From: Pontibacillus litoralis JSM 072002
GTDB taxonomy: Bacteria > Bacillota > Bacilli > Bacillales > BH030062
Assembly: GCF_000775615.1 (NCBI RefSeq)
Contig: NZ_AVPG01000004.1
Location: 62,001 to 126,000, forward strand
Reading direction: 5' to 3'
DNA length: 64,000 bases
Below the pieces are notes generated by a model that saw only the letters and a program-made list of their open reading frames with translations, was not told the DNA's origin and ran no database searches. The position numbers and the translations under genes were made by a program. Below, in pieces: positions 29,554 to 39,495 of this stretch. Every line of letters starts with the position of its first letter. Positions within the stretch are counted from its first letter, which is position 1.

Positions 29554-30576
29554 TCATAGCCTTTGATCTAACCAAGCTTTCATTCTTCCTGCATAAATAT
29601 GGGGTTTCCCTTTTAATGAAACCGGTTCAGTAACCCCTAACAACATCATCGCAATCTTAAATTCATGATGAATATGGTTAATTTCGTCAATTAACGTTTC
29701 GACATCTTCTTTCATTAACGTTCGGAGTAAATGACCAGCCATCCCGAATGCTTCTGCTCCTAACACAAAAGCTTTCGCACCATCTAAGCCGTTACGCATT
29801 CCTCCTGAGGCAATGACGTGGCACTCTGGTACTGATGCTTTTACTTCCGCAATAGAAATAGCGGTTGGTATCCCCCATTGATCAAACGCACGAAACGGTT
29901 GCTTTCTCCGCTTATTTTCTACTTTGGAAAAATTCGTACCACCATAGCCTGCTACATCGAAATACGATATACCGACTTCTCGTAACTGGCGAGCAGTTTC
30001 CATTGACATTCCATAACCAACTTCTTTTACAATTACAGGAACATCTATATGCTTGACGATCGATTCAATTCGTTGCAGTCGATCTGAGAAATCTCTATCT
30101 CCTTCAGGCATAATTAATTCTTGAAGCACATTTAAGTGAATTTGTAAGGCATTTGCCTCTATCATATGCACAGCTTGTAACGCTTGATCAACCGTTGCCT
30201 CGCTACCGATATTAGCAAAAATAACACCATTTGGATTTTCTTCCCGAACGATTTGATAACTTCTCTTTTCTTGCGCATCGTTAATGGCAGACATTTGAGA
30301 TCCTACCGCCAAAGCAATCCCTGTTTCTTTTGCCGCTATCGCTAAATCACGATTAATTACTTCTGTTTTCTCCCCGCCACCACCGGTCATTGCATTGACA
30401 AAAAGAGGCGAACTTAAAGAAAGTTCGCCTAATTGAGTCTGCAAGGAAATATAATCCCAATGAATATCGGTTAAACTTTGGTGAACAATCTCCATTTCAT
30501 CAAAGCTATTAACCGCTATTTCATCACGATTTAACGCATGTCTAATATGATCTAACTTTCGTTTTGAACGACTCAA
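29554..30576 (-). CDS. fni: type 2 isopentenyl-diphosphate isomerase
   Basis: 340 aa FMN/NADPH enzyme with TIM-barrel motifs RKLDHIRHALN (start), NAMTGGGGEKTEVIN near 78, VIVKEVGYGMSMETARQL near 180, DVAGYGGTNFSKVE and ASGGMRNGLDGAKAF near 260. It interconverts IPP and DMAPP for isoprenoids, including the menaquinone chain made by HepS/T. It is 16 bases behind ypfD. Confidence 0.96.
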   Translation of the reverse strand: MSRSKRKLDHIRHALNRDEIAVNSFDEMEIVHQSLTDIHWDYISLQTQLGELSLSSPLFVNAMTGGGGEKTEVINRDLAIAAKETGIALAVGSQMSAINDAQEKRSYQIVREENPNGVIFANIGSEATVDQALQAVHMIEANALQIHLNVLQELIMPEGDRDFSDRLQRIESIVKHIDVPVIVKEVGYGMSMETARQLREVGISYFDVAGYGGTNFSKVENKRRKQPFRAFDQWGIPTAISIAEVKASVPECHVIASGGMRNGLDGAKAFVLGAEAFGMAGHLLRTLMKEDVETLIDEINHIHHEFKIAMMLLGVTEPVSLKGKPHIYAGRMKAWLDQRL

Positions 30577-30592
30577 TGTATATCACCAAATA

Positions 30593-31729
30593 TTATTTTA
30601 ATTTATTTAACTTATCGCCAATAAAGTCTCCGAGCTGAAAGCCACTATCATCATCTTTTCGATACTGTTCCACTTCTTGACGACTCTGATCTTCTTCCAA
30701 TTCCTTAATACTCAAAGAAATACGTTTCTCACTTTCATTTACCTCTAGCACTTTCACTTGAACAAGTTGATTTTCCTCTAACACTTCGTTAGGTGTACCA
30801 ATATGACGACGAGCTATTTGAGAAATGTGTACAAGACCTTCTACACCAGGCATTAATTCAACAAATGCACCAAAGTGAACGAGACGACGTACTTTCCCTT
30901 CTAACACTTCGCCAGGTTTAATTTTATCCTCAATTTGTTCCCATGGTCCAGGTAGCGTATCTTTTAATGATAGTGAAATGCGTTCGTTGTCACGATCCAC
31001 TGACAAAATTTTCACTTTAATTTGTTGCCCTTCTTCAACTACATCAGAAGCTTTATTGACATGTTCATGTGCTAATTGCGATATGTGAACAAGACCATCG
31101 ATACCACCAATATCGACAAATGCCCCAAAATCGGTAATTCGTTGGACAGTACCATCGATCACTTGCCCAGGTTCAAGGCTTTGCATTAGTGATTGCTTCT
31201 GTTGTTCATTTTCTTGTTCTACTACTGCACTATGAGATAGAATAACGCGATTTTGTTCACGGTCAAGCTCGATTACTTTCAACGTTAAAGATGTACCTTT
31301 ATAATCATTAAAATCTTCTACGTAATAAGTTTCAACGAGCGATGCTGGAATAAAACCACGTAAACCTACATCTACAACAAGTCCACCTTTTACGATGTCT
31401 TTTACCATTGCTTCAAACACTTCGCCAGTTGCTAATTTTTGCTCTAGGTCGTTCCATGCAGCTTCCGCATCCACTGCACGCTTAGATAAAACAATCTCAT
31501 CATCATCTGCTTTTTTTACTTTTAACGTAAGTTCGTCACCTTCCGCAACTGCATCAGAAGCAGTTTCTACATGTAAATTGGAAAGTTCACTAATCGGCAC
31601 AATTCCTTCTACTTTATAACCGATATCAACAAGCACCTGCTTGTCTTCTACTTTAACAACCTTACCCGTAATAACGTCACCTATAGAAACGTTCGGCATT
31701 TCTGACATCTCTTGATTCATTTCATCCAT
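30593..31729 (-). CDS. ypfD: S1-domain RNA-binding protein (RpsA homolog YpfD)
   Basis: 378 aa with four S1 repeats (about residues 17-85, 103-168, 189-257, 274-343), each with the G..V.G.V..I...G.FV.I pattern, for example GQVIDGTVQRITDFGAFVDIGG. Shorter than the six-domain E. coli S1, as usual in Bacillus. GGAGG stands 8 bases before the ATG. It follows plsC-cmk in the B. subtilis order. Confidence 0.93.
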   Translation of the reverse strand: MDEMNQEMSEMPNVSIGDVITGKVVKVEDKQVLVDIGYKVEGIVPISELSNLHVETASDAVAEGDELTLKVKKADDDEIVLSKRAVDAEAAWNDLEQKLATGEVFEAMVKDIVKGGLVVDVGLRGFIPASLVETYYVEDFNDYKGTSLTLKVIELDREQNRVILSHSAVVEQENEQQKQSLMQSLEPGQVIDGTVQRITDFGAFVDIGGIDGLVHISQLAHEHVNKASDVVEEGQQIKVKILSVDRDNERISLSLKDTLPGPWEQIEDKIKPGEVLEGKVRRLVHFGAFVELMPGVEGLVHISQIARRHIGTPNEVLEENQLVQVKVLEVNESEKRISLSIKELEEDQSRQEVEQYRKDDDSGFQLGDFIGDKLNKLK

Positions 31730-31828
31730 TTTACAAGACCTCCTTCAATTCCAACACAACAGCTAAAATATAAATAAGTTCTTTATTCTAACTTCTAATA
31801 TTTATAGCTTTTTGTCAAGCAACAAATG

Positions 31829-32416
31829 TTAATTATGCTCATTTTTATCTAAAATATGACGAATCCCTTCCATGATTTCATCTGTTACTTCTTGGGAAGA
31901 CGCTTTCCGCTCTCTTAATTGTGCCATCGGAATGGGTTTTCCGTATACGACACGTAGTGGGTCTTTTGATTTATACGTACCTACAATCGCACAGGGAATT
32001 ACTGTCGCTTGTGAACGTAATGCAAAGAAACCCGCGCCAGCAAGCCCTTTACCGAGTGTACCGTCTTTGCTTCTCGTACCTTCTGGAAACAAGCCGAGCG
32101 TGTGATTTTCATCAAGTACTTCTAACGCTCGCCGAAGAGCTTGACGATCTCTCATGCCTCGCTTAACAGGGAAAGCATGTAGTTTACGGAGAAAACTTCC
32201 AATCACTTTTTTTTCAAATAATTCCTCTTTCGCCATAAAGTAAATTTCCCTCGGCACCGTGATTCCAAGTACGATAGGGTCGTAATTAGAAATATGATTT
32301 GAACAAATTAAAACAGGTCCTTCTTTAGGGATATTTTCCACCCCTTCCACTTGAATGCGGTATTTTGGGTAAAAAACTACTTTACACAATGATTTGATTA
32401 TTTTATACATCTCCAT
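31829..32416 (-). CDS. plsC: 1-acyl-sn-glycerol-3-phosphate acyltransferase
   Basis: 195 aa. Acyltransferase motif I is CSNHISNYDP (HX4D), motif III is FPEGTRSKDG; an N-terminal hydrophobic patch would hold it on the membrane. It makes phosphatidic acid from lysophosphatidate. It starts 3 bases behind cmk and so is translated from the same mRNA. Confidence 0.93.
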   Translation of the reverse strand: MEMYKIIKSLCKVVFYPKYRIQVEGVENIPKEGPVLICSNHISNYDPIVLGITVPREIYFMAKEELFEKKVIGSFLRKLHAFPVKRGMRDRQALRRALEVLDENHTLGLFPEGTRSKDGTLGKGLAGAGFFALRSQATVIPCAIVGTYKSKDPLRVVYGKPIPMAQLRERKASSQEVTDEIMEGIRHILDKNEHN

Positions 32417-32419
32417 TGT

Positions 32420-33103
32420 TTATTCTTCCTTCCCCTGTATATCATATACAACTTGTAAAATTTCATTAGCTACTTCTTCTATGGATAAAGATGTTGTATC
32501 AATTTCGATCGCATCTGTTGCTTTTACGAGAGGAGATACTTCTCGTTCAGAATCAATCTTGTCTCTTTTTCGAATGTCTTCTTTTAATTTCTCCAAATTA
32601 GAAGGAAAACCTTTAACTGTGTTTTCTTTATGTCGACGTTCTGCTCGTTCTTGTACAGAAGCAATGAGAAATATTTTCACTTCCGCATCAGGTATAACGT
32701 GGGTTCCAATATCACGGCCGTCCATGACAACTCGCCTTTGCTTCGCTAACTGTCGTTGACGATTCACCATTTCTTCACGCACGTTTCTATGCTTCGCTAC
32801 TATAGAAACATGATTCGTTACTTGTTCCCCTCTTATTTCCATTGAAACATCTCGTCCGTCTAATAAGATTTTTTGGTCCTGATCTCCATGAACTAATTCG
32901 ATAGACGTATTGTGTAGTACATGGCCAACTGCACATTCATCTTCAAGGGTTACGTCTTCTTGCAATACTTTGTATGTTAATGCTCGATACATCGCACCCG
33001 TATCAATATAAATATACGATAATTTATGCGCTACAATTTTTGCTACTGTACTTTTGCCTGCAGCAGCTGGTCCGTCAATGGCAATAGCAATATGATTATT
33101 CAT
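32420..33103 (-). CDS. cmk: cytidylate kinase
   Basis: 227 aa from the ATG at 33103 (GAGGGA 9 bases upstream); longer in-frame starts have no site. P-loop GPAAAGKST is near residue 12, YIDTGAMYR near 37, and [20 protein letters not shown] near 155. It phosphorylates CMP and dCMP. First gene of cmk-plsC-(ypfD). Confidence 0.96.
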   Translation of the reverse strand: MNNHIAIAIDGPAAAGKSTVAKIVAHKLSYIYIDTGAMYRALTYKVLQEDVTLEDECAVGHVLHNTSIELVHGDQDQKILLDGRDVSMEIRGEQVTNHVSIVAKHRNVREEMVNRQRQLAKQRRVVMDGRDIGTHVIPDAEVKIFLIASVQERAERRHKENTVKGFPSNLEKLKEDIRKRDKIDSEREVSPLVKATDAIEIDTTSLSIEEVANEILQVVYDIQGKEE

Positions 33104-33229
33104 TATATTCATCCCTCTTTTACGTTTCATTATTTCCATTTCCATCATACACGATTAAGCTTCTTTGTCGAGCAGCGGATTTTGAAATACTTCACGCTAA
33201 ACGTTGAAAATATTATGTATAGACAAAAC

Positions 33230-33257
33230 GAAACAAGCAGTAATATCTGCTTGTTTC
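33230..33257 (-). terminator. terminator downstream of ypfB
   Basis: An 11-bp stem GAAACAAGCAG / CTGCTTGTTTC with a 6-base loop, 16 bases after the ypfB stop, followed by GTTTTGT on the - strand. Confidence 0.75.
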
Positions 33258-33273
33258 TAGGTTATTGTATGCT

Positions 33274-33474
33274 TCAAAATGATAACACATTTTGAAAGAG
33301 TCGGTCTATTGTTTCTACTACATTTCCCTCGGTTAGTTGCCAGACACCAATGTATTTATACACGGGTTGCATGTAGTATAAATGGTCTACGCGAGTGAGC
33401 ATCCATTGAAAAGCAACTAATAAAAATGCGTGAATACATGTAACTAGCACAATCCATCTTTCTATCCGCTTCAT
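33274..33474 (-). CDS. ypfB: small membrane protein YpfB (DUF5359-like)
   Basis: 66 aa with one N-terminal membrane helix (IVLVTCIHAFLLVAFQWML) and a short extracytoplasmic tail. Position between cmk and ypfA is that of B. subtilis ypfB. AGGGTGAC precedes the ATG. Function unknown. Confidence 0.65.
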   Translation of the reverse strand: MKRIERWIVLVTCIHAFLLVAFQWMLTRVDHLYYMQPVYKYIGVWQLTEGNVVETIDRLFQNVLSF

Positions 33475-33531
33475 TTTAAGTCACCCTATCTAACTTCCAT
33501 ATTGCCCCACACAACATAGTCTAGGCATTCT

Positions 33532-34194
33532 TTACAGTAGTCCGCGTTTTTTGTTTGCTAATTGGCGCTCGAAGCAGTATCGAATAACGCACTGTTGATC
33601 GTTTTCACTTATCGTTTCAAATTCAACAGATACTTGATCTCTCTTCTTTCCTTCGCTTTCCCATATACGTATGACGCGAGCGGCGGCCTTAACATAAGTA
33701 ACATCCCCTGATTTGAACGGTAACACAAACCATATTTCTAACATGTTGTTCTCTTCCATTTCATGTTGAAGTGGCGCAATGAAGGACAATCCTCCCCCAC
33801 TAATATCAACGGTTATGGTTGTAAATGGTGAAAATTCTTGAATGATATTGTGAACACTAACATCTAATGCCGCCTCTACCCGAACATATTTCCTGCGTTG
33901 AATTCGATACATTTCTTCTTTATTAGGGAAAGGTACGACAATTACGGGTATGTTTAACTTTCGTCTTTCACATATTTCCGTTTGAAATGTATATAGCGAT
34001 TCATCCTCACCAATGAACGTAACTTTAAATTGCGTACCATCTAAGAAAAAACCAACTTTTCCAGACTCCTCATGAATAGGATAATCAAGAAATAATGAAT
34101 GATCATTATATTCTACCAATGTCGAACGGTAAGTCGATTGCAGATTATCATCATCTATTAATTGTAATGTTAATGTTGTTCCAATTTTAAACAA
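33532..34194 (-). CDS. ypfA: PilZ-domain c-di-GMP receptor YpfA (DgrA)
   Basis: 220 aa from a TTG at 34194; AGGAGG is 10 bases upstream and the N-terminus LFKIGTTLTLQLID then aligns with B. subtilis YpfA. An ATG at 34221 is an alternative. An N-terminal YcgR-like domain is followed by the PilZ domain with RRKYVRVEA (Rxxx R) and DISGGGLSF, the c-di-GMP ligands. In B. subtilis the protein slows the flagellar motor when c-di-GMP is high. Confidence 0.87.
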   Translation of the reverse strand: MFKIGTTLTLQLIDDDNLQSTYRSTLVEYNDHSLFLDYPIHEESGKVGFFLDGTQFKVTFIGEDESLYTFQTEICERRKLNIPVIVVPFPNKEEMYRIQRRKYVRVEAALDVSVHNIIQEFSPFTTITVDISGGGLSFIAPLQHEMEENNMLEIWFVLPFKSGDVTYVKAAARVIRIWESEGKKRDQVSVEFETISENDQQCVIRYCFERQLANKKRGLL

Positions 34195-34279
34195 TACTCC
34201 CCATCCTCCTGTTAATCGCATTCGCCTATCAATATTATGGCAAAGACGAAAGAGAAAGGAAAGGGATTTTACAATTTAT

Positions 34280-35620
34280 CTAGGTATTTTGGCCGAATTT
34301 CATTTCGGATTGCTTAAGTCTTTCTACCTTCTCCTCTATACCATCTTCTGCATTAATGAAAATTCGATACGTATTGTCACCCATTGTCCCAACAAATTCA
34401 TATACAAGTACCTCTTCCTTTAAGTCATTTTCTATTATTGCTAAATGATGTTCTTGTAAATGCACCTTTGGACTTACAAACTCTCTAGCTTCTTCTTCAG
34501 ATAAAGCTGGTTTCGGAATGTCTCGTTCTTGATGGTTCATAAAATAATTTTTTGCAGACAAACCAATAATATCCCCATTGTCTAATGCAACTTTCACTTG
34601 GACAGAGTCAGGATACACTCTAACGTCATCTTGCACGTATAAGAAGCTATATACACCTACTTGATCATATTGTGTCGTTTGGTATGCCTCCATATTGTCA
34701 TATTGATGTTTTTGCAAAAATTTCTCCGCTTCTTTCATTCCATCATACAAACTGAATTGTGCATCCTTTACATCCCGGCTTACTAAAATGCTTAATGGAT
34801 GACCACCTTGTACAGTCATATCCATATATCCTCGTTTATTTTTCCCTTCATACGATAAACTATATGTCGGTACGTCCGCTCCATCTCCACTTTTCGTCAC
34901 ATTCATCTTTGCTTTTTCAGGGATAGAAAAAACGTCCTTTGCCTTTTGAATGACTTGCTCTTTTGACAATTTCTCACCTGTAACGTTTTGATAGGGCTTT
35001 TCCTTTGAGGATACACCTGTAAACGTTGGCCCTAAATTCGCTTCCTCATATCCTTCCACTTGTTTTTCAACTGTTTTAAAGCCGTCAATGATTTTATTAT
35101 CCGATTTATCCTCTGTCGCAAGGGCCAGTTGAACGTCCATCCAGCGCAACTGATCATTTAACACCATATATTGCACTTTACGTAACTCTTTTTTTATTTC
35201 ACCTGATTGTTCATACAGTTTGTTCAACGTTTGCTCCTCTTCTTTGGACAATGGCTTCTTTGTTAAATCTCTAACAGCCGTACGATAACTAAAGGTTCCA
35301 ATATTCGAGAGAAATTCCTCTGTTTTGTTAAATGGCATTAACGTTAACGGTAATTGGCCAACATCGTTATGAGCCTCCGAAGTTAACCGCCAGATTTCTG
35401 CTAATTGAGGGGAAAGCTGTTTTTGGGAGTTCATCGCAAGTACGGTGCCGATTTTATCGTGGAGAAGATCCATTTGATACGATAAGTCATGGAACGCTCT
35501 TTGATAATTATTCTCCGCTTGAATCAGAATTGCATTTTTTTCTTGATGTTCTTGATATCCCCATACTGCTGTACCAATTACCCCTAATGAAAGCACACTA
35601 ATGAATATCCACCGAATCAT
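34280..35620 (-). CDS. ypeB: germination protein YpeB
   Basis: 446 aa. An N-terminal membrane helix (WIFISVLSLGVIGTAVWGY) is followed by a long helical domain and PepSY/YPEB domains in the C-terminal half (KEQVIQKAKDVFSIPE; SEEEAREFVSPKVHLQ). YpeB is needed to keep and localise SleB in the spore cortex region. It follows sleB by 17 bases, the conserved pair. Confidence 0.95.
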   Translation of the reverse strand: MIRWIFISVLSLGVIGTAVWGYQEHQEKNAILIQAENNYQRAFHDLSYQMDLLHDKIGTVLAMNSQKQLSPQLAEIWRLTSEAHNDVGQLPLTLMPFNKTEEFLSNIGTFSYRTAVRDLTKKPLSKEEEQTLNKLYEQSGEIKKELRKVQYMVLNDQLRWMDVQLALATEDKSDNKIIDGFKTVEKQVEGYEEANLGPTFTGVSSKEKPYQNVTGEKLSKEQVIQKAKDVFSIPEKAKMNVTKSGDGADVPTYSLSYEGKNKRGYMDMTVQGGHPLSILVSRDVKDAQFSLYDGMKEAEKFLQKHQYDNMEAYQTTQYDQVGVYSFLYVQDDVRVYPDSVQVKVALDNGDIIGLSAKNYFMNHQERDIPKPALSEEEAREFVSPKVHLQEHHLAIIENDLKEEVLVYEFVGTMGDNTYRIFINAEDGIEEKVERLKQSEMKFGQNT

Positions 35621-35637
35621 ACCTCCACTTCCTTTCT

Positions 35638-36468
35638 TTATTTTGCAAATATATGTTTACCAATTTTCTTAATTTGGGGTCTACTCCAAATCCAACTTGA
35701 TGTAGCTGTTTCCGGATTAAAATAATAAATAGCCTGCCCAGAAGGGTCCCAACCATTTAAAGCATCCACAACTGCTTTCTTCGACGTTTCATTTGGGGTA
35801 AGCCAAATTTGACCATCCGCAACCGCTGTAAATGCTCGAGGTTCAAAGATAACCCCTGAAACAGTATTCGGGAAACTAGCGCTCTCCACCCTGTTAAGTA
35901 TGACAGCCGCGACAGCAACTTGTCCTTCATATGGTTCCCCTCTTGCTTCCCCATGGACAGCGTTAGCCATTAGCTGAATGTCATTTTGTGAATATCCAGC
36001 CGGCACGTTAACCGCAGTAGCTCCGGATTGTTCTGCTTGCTTATTATTTTGCTTGTTTTGTTGCTCCGTTTCTTTTGGTTGATTTTGCTTTTTCCATGTT
36101 CCTCCATAGTACTTAAAATCTTTCCCCGATTGGATTTGTTGTTTTACATATTGTTCATCGTATTGTGTCGCTTTGACGAGCTTTTTCTTTGCTTCTCTCC
36201 CTAACAAACCATCCACCTCAAGCCCATATTCATATTGGAAATTACGTAATGCCCAATATGTCCCCCACCCAAACACACCATCAATTTTTCCGTTGTAATA
36301 ACCAATATATTGAAGTCTTGCTTGTAATTCGATTACGTCATCCCCTGTAGCACCTTGCTGGACAACTTGCTGGCTAAAGGCTTGTGTTAGCTGTGGATGC
36401 GTAGATGTAACAGAAACACTTATGACGAAGACCATCATAAGTAAATGAATTATACGTATAGATTTCAT
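35638..36468 (-). CDS. sleB: spore cortex-lytic enzyme SleB
   Basis: 276 aa. A signal peptide (to about residue 30), then a peptidoglycan-binding repeat (GDDVIELQARLQYIGYYNGKIDG), a Gln/Asn/Lys linker, and the Hydrolase_2 catalytic domain with NAVHGEARGEPYEGQVAVAAVI, whose first Glu is the expected catalytic residue. A lytic transglycosylase that degrades cortex during germination. GGAGGAGC precedes the ATG. Usually made in the forespore under sigma-G; I could not find clear boxes. Confidence 0.96.
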   Translation of the reverse strand: MKSIRIIHLLMMVFVISVSVTSTHPQLTQAFSQQVVQQGATGDDVIELQARLQYIGYYNGKIDGVFGWGTYWALRNFQYEYGLEVDGLLGREAKKKLVKATQYDEQYVKQQIQSGKDFKYYGGTWKKQNQPKETEQQNKQNNKQAEQSGATAVNVPAGYSQNDIQLMANAVHGEARGEPYEGQVAVAAVILNRVESASFPNTVSGVIFEPRAFTAVADGQIWLTPNETSKKAVVDALNGWDPSGQAIYYFNPETATSSWIWSRPQIKKIGKHIFAK

Positions 36469-36568
36469 TTCAGCTCCTCCTGCAACATGTAATAAGTCAT
36501 TCGTTCTTTCTAGTTTCTGAAACTAATATACTTTTATACATGAAAGCTAAATGAGCGCAACAAAAAAA

Positions 36569-36588
36569 CAGCCTACATAAGTAGACTG
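36569..36588 (-). terminator. terminator downstream of prsW
   Basis: An 8-bp stem CAGTCTAC / GTAGGCTG (one G-U) with a 4-base loop, then seven T on the - strand; 8 bases after the prsW stop. Confidence 0.8.
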
Positions 36589-36595
36589 CTTGCAA

Positions 36596-37294
36596 CTACA
36601 CACTCGTTTTTTTATGATGAATTGGTATAACATTCCGTTGTACTTTTGATTCTATATGATTCGCTAATTTTATTTTACGAAGGGCTAAGTACCATAATAC
36701 GAGCATGAAAGGAATCATAATAAACACCCACGTTCCTTCCCAAACTTCAAGCACAAAATCATAACTACCGTGAACGATTATCGGAATACATAATGCCACA
36801 GCAATCATTTTGTTCTTGCTCGTATTAGTACCATATTTCGCCCTTCCCATATAGTAGCCCATTAATACACCGATTAAAGCATGGGATGATACAGGAAACA
36901 ACGCTCGAATAAAAGCGAAAGAAATACCTTTAGCAAACAAGTAAAGAATGTTTTCTAATGTAGCAAACCCTAAACTAATGGAAACTCCATACACGATACC
37001 ATCGTAATGACCGTTAAACTCTGTATGTTTATATACGAAAAACAAAAAAATAAACCATTTAAAAAATTCTTCAAGTCCAGCAGACAATACAAAAGAATGC
37101 AAAAAAGGAGATTGCAGCAAGCCTTCCTCACCAAAAGCATACTGAATAAACATGAGAGGAAATACTAATAATGCACCTAATATAAACGTTTTAAATACGA
37201 GTGAAAAAGGTTCAGGATCGAAACGGTCTTTTAAATAAATAAATGCTAACAACGCAAATCCTGGTGCTACCGCTGCAGATAAAATTGAAAACAT
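36596..37294 (-). CDS. prsW: intramembrane protease PrsW
   Basis: 232 aa with about seven hydrophobic helices. The glutamic protease motif EEFFKWFIFLF near residue 72, the second motif with GFATLENILYL near 110, and His-containing SHALIGVLMGYYMG near 145 fit the PrsW family. In B. subtilis it makes the first cut in anti-sigma-W RsiW. Place between sleB and ypdA agrees with that species. Confidence 0.93.
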   Translation of the reverse strand: MFSILSAAVAPGFALLAFIYLKDRFDPEPFSLVFKTFILGALLVFPLMFIQYAFGEEGLLQSPFLHSFVLSAGLEEFFKWFIFLFFVYKHTEFNGHYDGIVYGVSISLGFATLENILYLFAKGISFAFIRALFPVSSHALIGVLMGYYMGRAKYGTNTSKNKMIAVALCIPIIVHGSYDFVLEVWEGTWVFIMIPFMLVLWYLALRKIKLANHIESKVQRNVIPIHHKKTSV

Positions 37295-37383
37295 GACCGC
37301 TCCTCCTCTTCAATAAACATCTACTTTATCGTATCATGAATATATTGGGAAGTTAATAATATTTTAATTGGTTGGTGATAAAA

Positions 37384-38355
37384 ATGAAAAAAATTCTAAT
37401 TATACATACTGGTGGAACCATTTCCATGAAGGAAAATAAAGAAACGGGAGAAGTAGCCCCAGAAAAAGAACATCCACTTTATGATCTACTCCCATCTCTA
37501 GCATCATTAGCAAAAATAGAAGATGAGGTGTTGTTTCATTTACCATCCCCTCATATTACGCCGGCGCACATGCTTTCACTAGGTCAGCGTATTCACGAGC
37601 AGCTATCTAAGAAGGACATCGATGGCATTGTCATTACTCACGGTACCGATACGTTAGAAGAAACAGCCTATTTTTTAGATTTGTATGTCCAAACACGAAA
37701 ACCTGTCGTCGTTACAGGTGCGATGCGATCCATTAATGAAATAGGCTCAGATGGATTATATAACTTGATGACCTCTGTCCGTGTCGCATGTTCTGACGAA
37801 GCACAAGATAAAGGGGTTCTCGTCGTTATGAATGACGAAATACATACAGCGAAAAACGTAACCAAAACATCAACGAGTAACGTCGCTACATTTCAAAGCC
37901 CGCAATATGGACCTATCGGGATTGCAACGAAACGAGGAATTTATTTTCATCACACATTGACGAAGCACAAATCTTATCCCATACAAGTCGTTTCTAGTAA
38001 CGTTGCTTTACTGAAAGTGTATGCTGGGATGGATGGAAGCATTCTAGAAGCTATTCAACAAACGCAATTAGATGGATTAGTGCTTGAAGGATTAGGACAA
38101 GGTAACATTCCTCCATCACTTGTTGCCCCGTTACAATCCATTCTAGATAATAATATCCCTGTTGTTCTTGTCTCCCGTTGTTATCAAGGCATCGTCCAAG
38201 ATGTGTATAGCTATGAAGGCGGAGGTAAACAGTTAAAAGAGATGGGCGTTATTTTTTCGAACGGCTTAACTGGTCCTAAAGCTCGAATTAAATTGCTTGT
38301 CGCTTTAGAATTAACAAAAAACAAACATGATTTAATTGCCATGTTTGCCTCCTAA
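37384..38355 (+). CDS. ansA: type I L-asparaginase
   Basis: 323 aa from the ATG at 37384. HTGGTISM at the N-terminus holds the first catalytic Thr; VITHGTDTLEETAYFL near 80 holds the second Thr-Asp pair; GAMRSINEIGSDG near 113 follows. Cytoplasmic (no signal peptide). It converts asparagine to aspartate plus ammonia. It lies on the + strand against ypdA and prsW. Confidence 0.93.
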   Translation: MKKILIIHTGGTISMKENKETGEVAPEKEHPLYDLLPSLASLAKIEDEVLFHLPSPHITPAHMLSLGQRIHEQLSKKDIDGIVITHGTDTLEETAYFLDLYVQTRKPVVVTGAMRSINEIGSDGLYNLMTSVRVACSDEAQDKGVLVVMNDEIHTAKNVTKTSTSNVATFQSPQYGPIGIATKRGIYFHHTLTKHKSYPIQVVSSNVALLKVYAGMDGSILEAIQQTQLDGLVLEGLGQGNIPPSLVAPLQSILDNNIPVVLVSRCYQGIVQDVYSYEGGGKQLKEMGVIFSNGLTGPKARIKLLVALELTKNKHDLIAMFAS

Positions 38356-38360
38356 ATCAC

Positions 38361-38396
38361 AAAGAACCTAGCTCTCGTTTTTGAACTAGGTTCTTT
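38361..38396. terminator. bidirectional terminator between ansA and ypdA
   Basis: An 11-bp stem AAAGAACCTAG / CTAGGTTCTTT with a 14-base loop between the convergent genes. Confidence 0.8.
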
Positions 38397-38409
38397 GCCT
38401 AAAATTGTA

Positions 38410-39384
38410 CTAATTCCCACCTATTGCTTTGGCAATAAGCCCCCCATGATGACGACCATTTTCAATAAAAATTTCATTATTGTTATATCCGGCAGCAATG
38501 ACGCCTGCTATATAAATTCCACTAACGTTCGTTTCCATCGTACACTCGCTAAAAGAAGGACGTCCTGTTTGCTCATCAATCTCTATTCCCATATTCTTAA
38601 GGAAATGATGATCTGGATGATACCCAGTCATGGCAAAGACAAAATCATTTACTACTTCATGCTCTGCACCGTTTACGGAATAATACACTTTATCTTCAGT
38701 AATACGGGTAATATTCGCTTGAAACTCCATCTTAATTAAACCGTTACGTACAAGTGACTCAAACTCAGGTAAAATCCACGGTTTCACACTTTTAGAATAT
38801 TCCGCCCCCCGGTACAACACTGTTACATGTGCGCCCGCCTTAACAAGTTCTAAAGTAGCATCGACTGCCGAGTTTTTTCCACCGATGACAACGACTTGCT
38901 TGTTAAAGTATGGATGTGCTTCTTTAAAATAATGCATCACTTTATTTAAGTGCTCCCCTGGGACCCCTATGTGATTCGGATTGTCGTAATACCCTGTTGC
39001 AACAACGATATGCTTTGCTTCATACTGTCGTTTTTCTCCATTTTGTAACGTACTTTCTATATGAAAAACCTCTAGATCTTTCGTTACTTTATTCACTCTT
39101 TCGTAAGCATGTACACGTAATTGTTTACGTTCTGCAACTGCTCGATAATAGGCAAGTGCTTGGTTTCTTACTGGTTTTTTTCGCTCTGTAATAAACGGCA
39201 TGTCCCCTATTTCCAATTTCTCACTTGAACTAAAGAACGTCTGATGTGTCGGGTAATGGTATATGGAATTAACAACGTTTCCTTTTTCAATCAGAAGCGG
39301 CTGTATACCGCGTTTCTGTAATTCTATAGCAGCAGACATACCGCATGGGCCTGCACCAATGATAATAACTTCTTCCTTTTGCAC
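38410..39384 (-). CDS. ypdA: YpdA-family bacillithiol-disulfide reductase
   Basis: 324 aa from a GTG at 39384 with GAGGAG 10 bases upstream; the family starts MQKEEVIIIGAGPCG. FAD-binding GAGPCG near residue 9 and NADPH-binding VIGGKNSAVDATLEL near 155 are clear. It has no CxxC pair, as in YpdA. It reduces oxidised bacillithiol, implying the cell uses this thiol. The hairpin at 39448 separates it from gudB. Confidence 0.9.
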   Translation of the reverse strand: MQKEEVIIIGAGPCGMSAAIELQKRGIQPLLIEKGNVVNSIYHYPTHQTFFSSSEKLEIGDMPFITERKKPVRNQALAYYRAVAERKQLRVHAYERVNKVTKDLEVFHIESTLQNGEKRQYEAKHIVVATGYYDNPNHIGVPGEHLNKVMHYFKEAHPYFNKQVVVIGGKNSAVDATLELVKAGAHVTVLYRGAEYSKSVKPWILPEFESLVRNGLIKMEFQANITRITEDKVYYSVNGAEHEVVNDFVFAMTGYHPDHHFLKNMGIEIDEQTGRPSFSECTMETNVSGIYIAGVIAAGYNNNEIFIENGRHHGGLIAKAIGGN

Positions 39385-39447
39385 TTCATGTTCACTCCTC
39401 AAAAAAAACATATAAAGATGTCGTTCTATAGAACAACCACAAAAAAA

Positions 39448-39478
39448 CATCTCCTACCACTCTTAATGATAGGAGATG
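39448..39478 (-). terminator. terminator downstream of gudB
   Basis: A 9-bp stem CATCTCCTA / TAGGAGATG with a 13-base loop, then seven T on the - strand, 17 bases after the gudB stop. Confidence 0.82.
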
Positions 39479-39495
39479 TGATAAAAAGTTTCAAC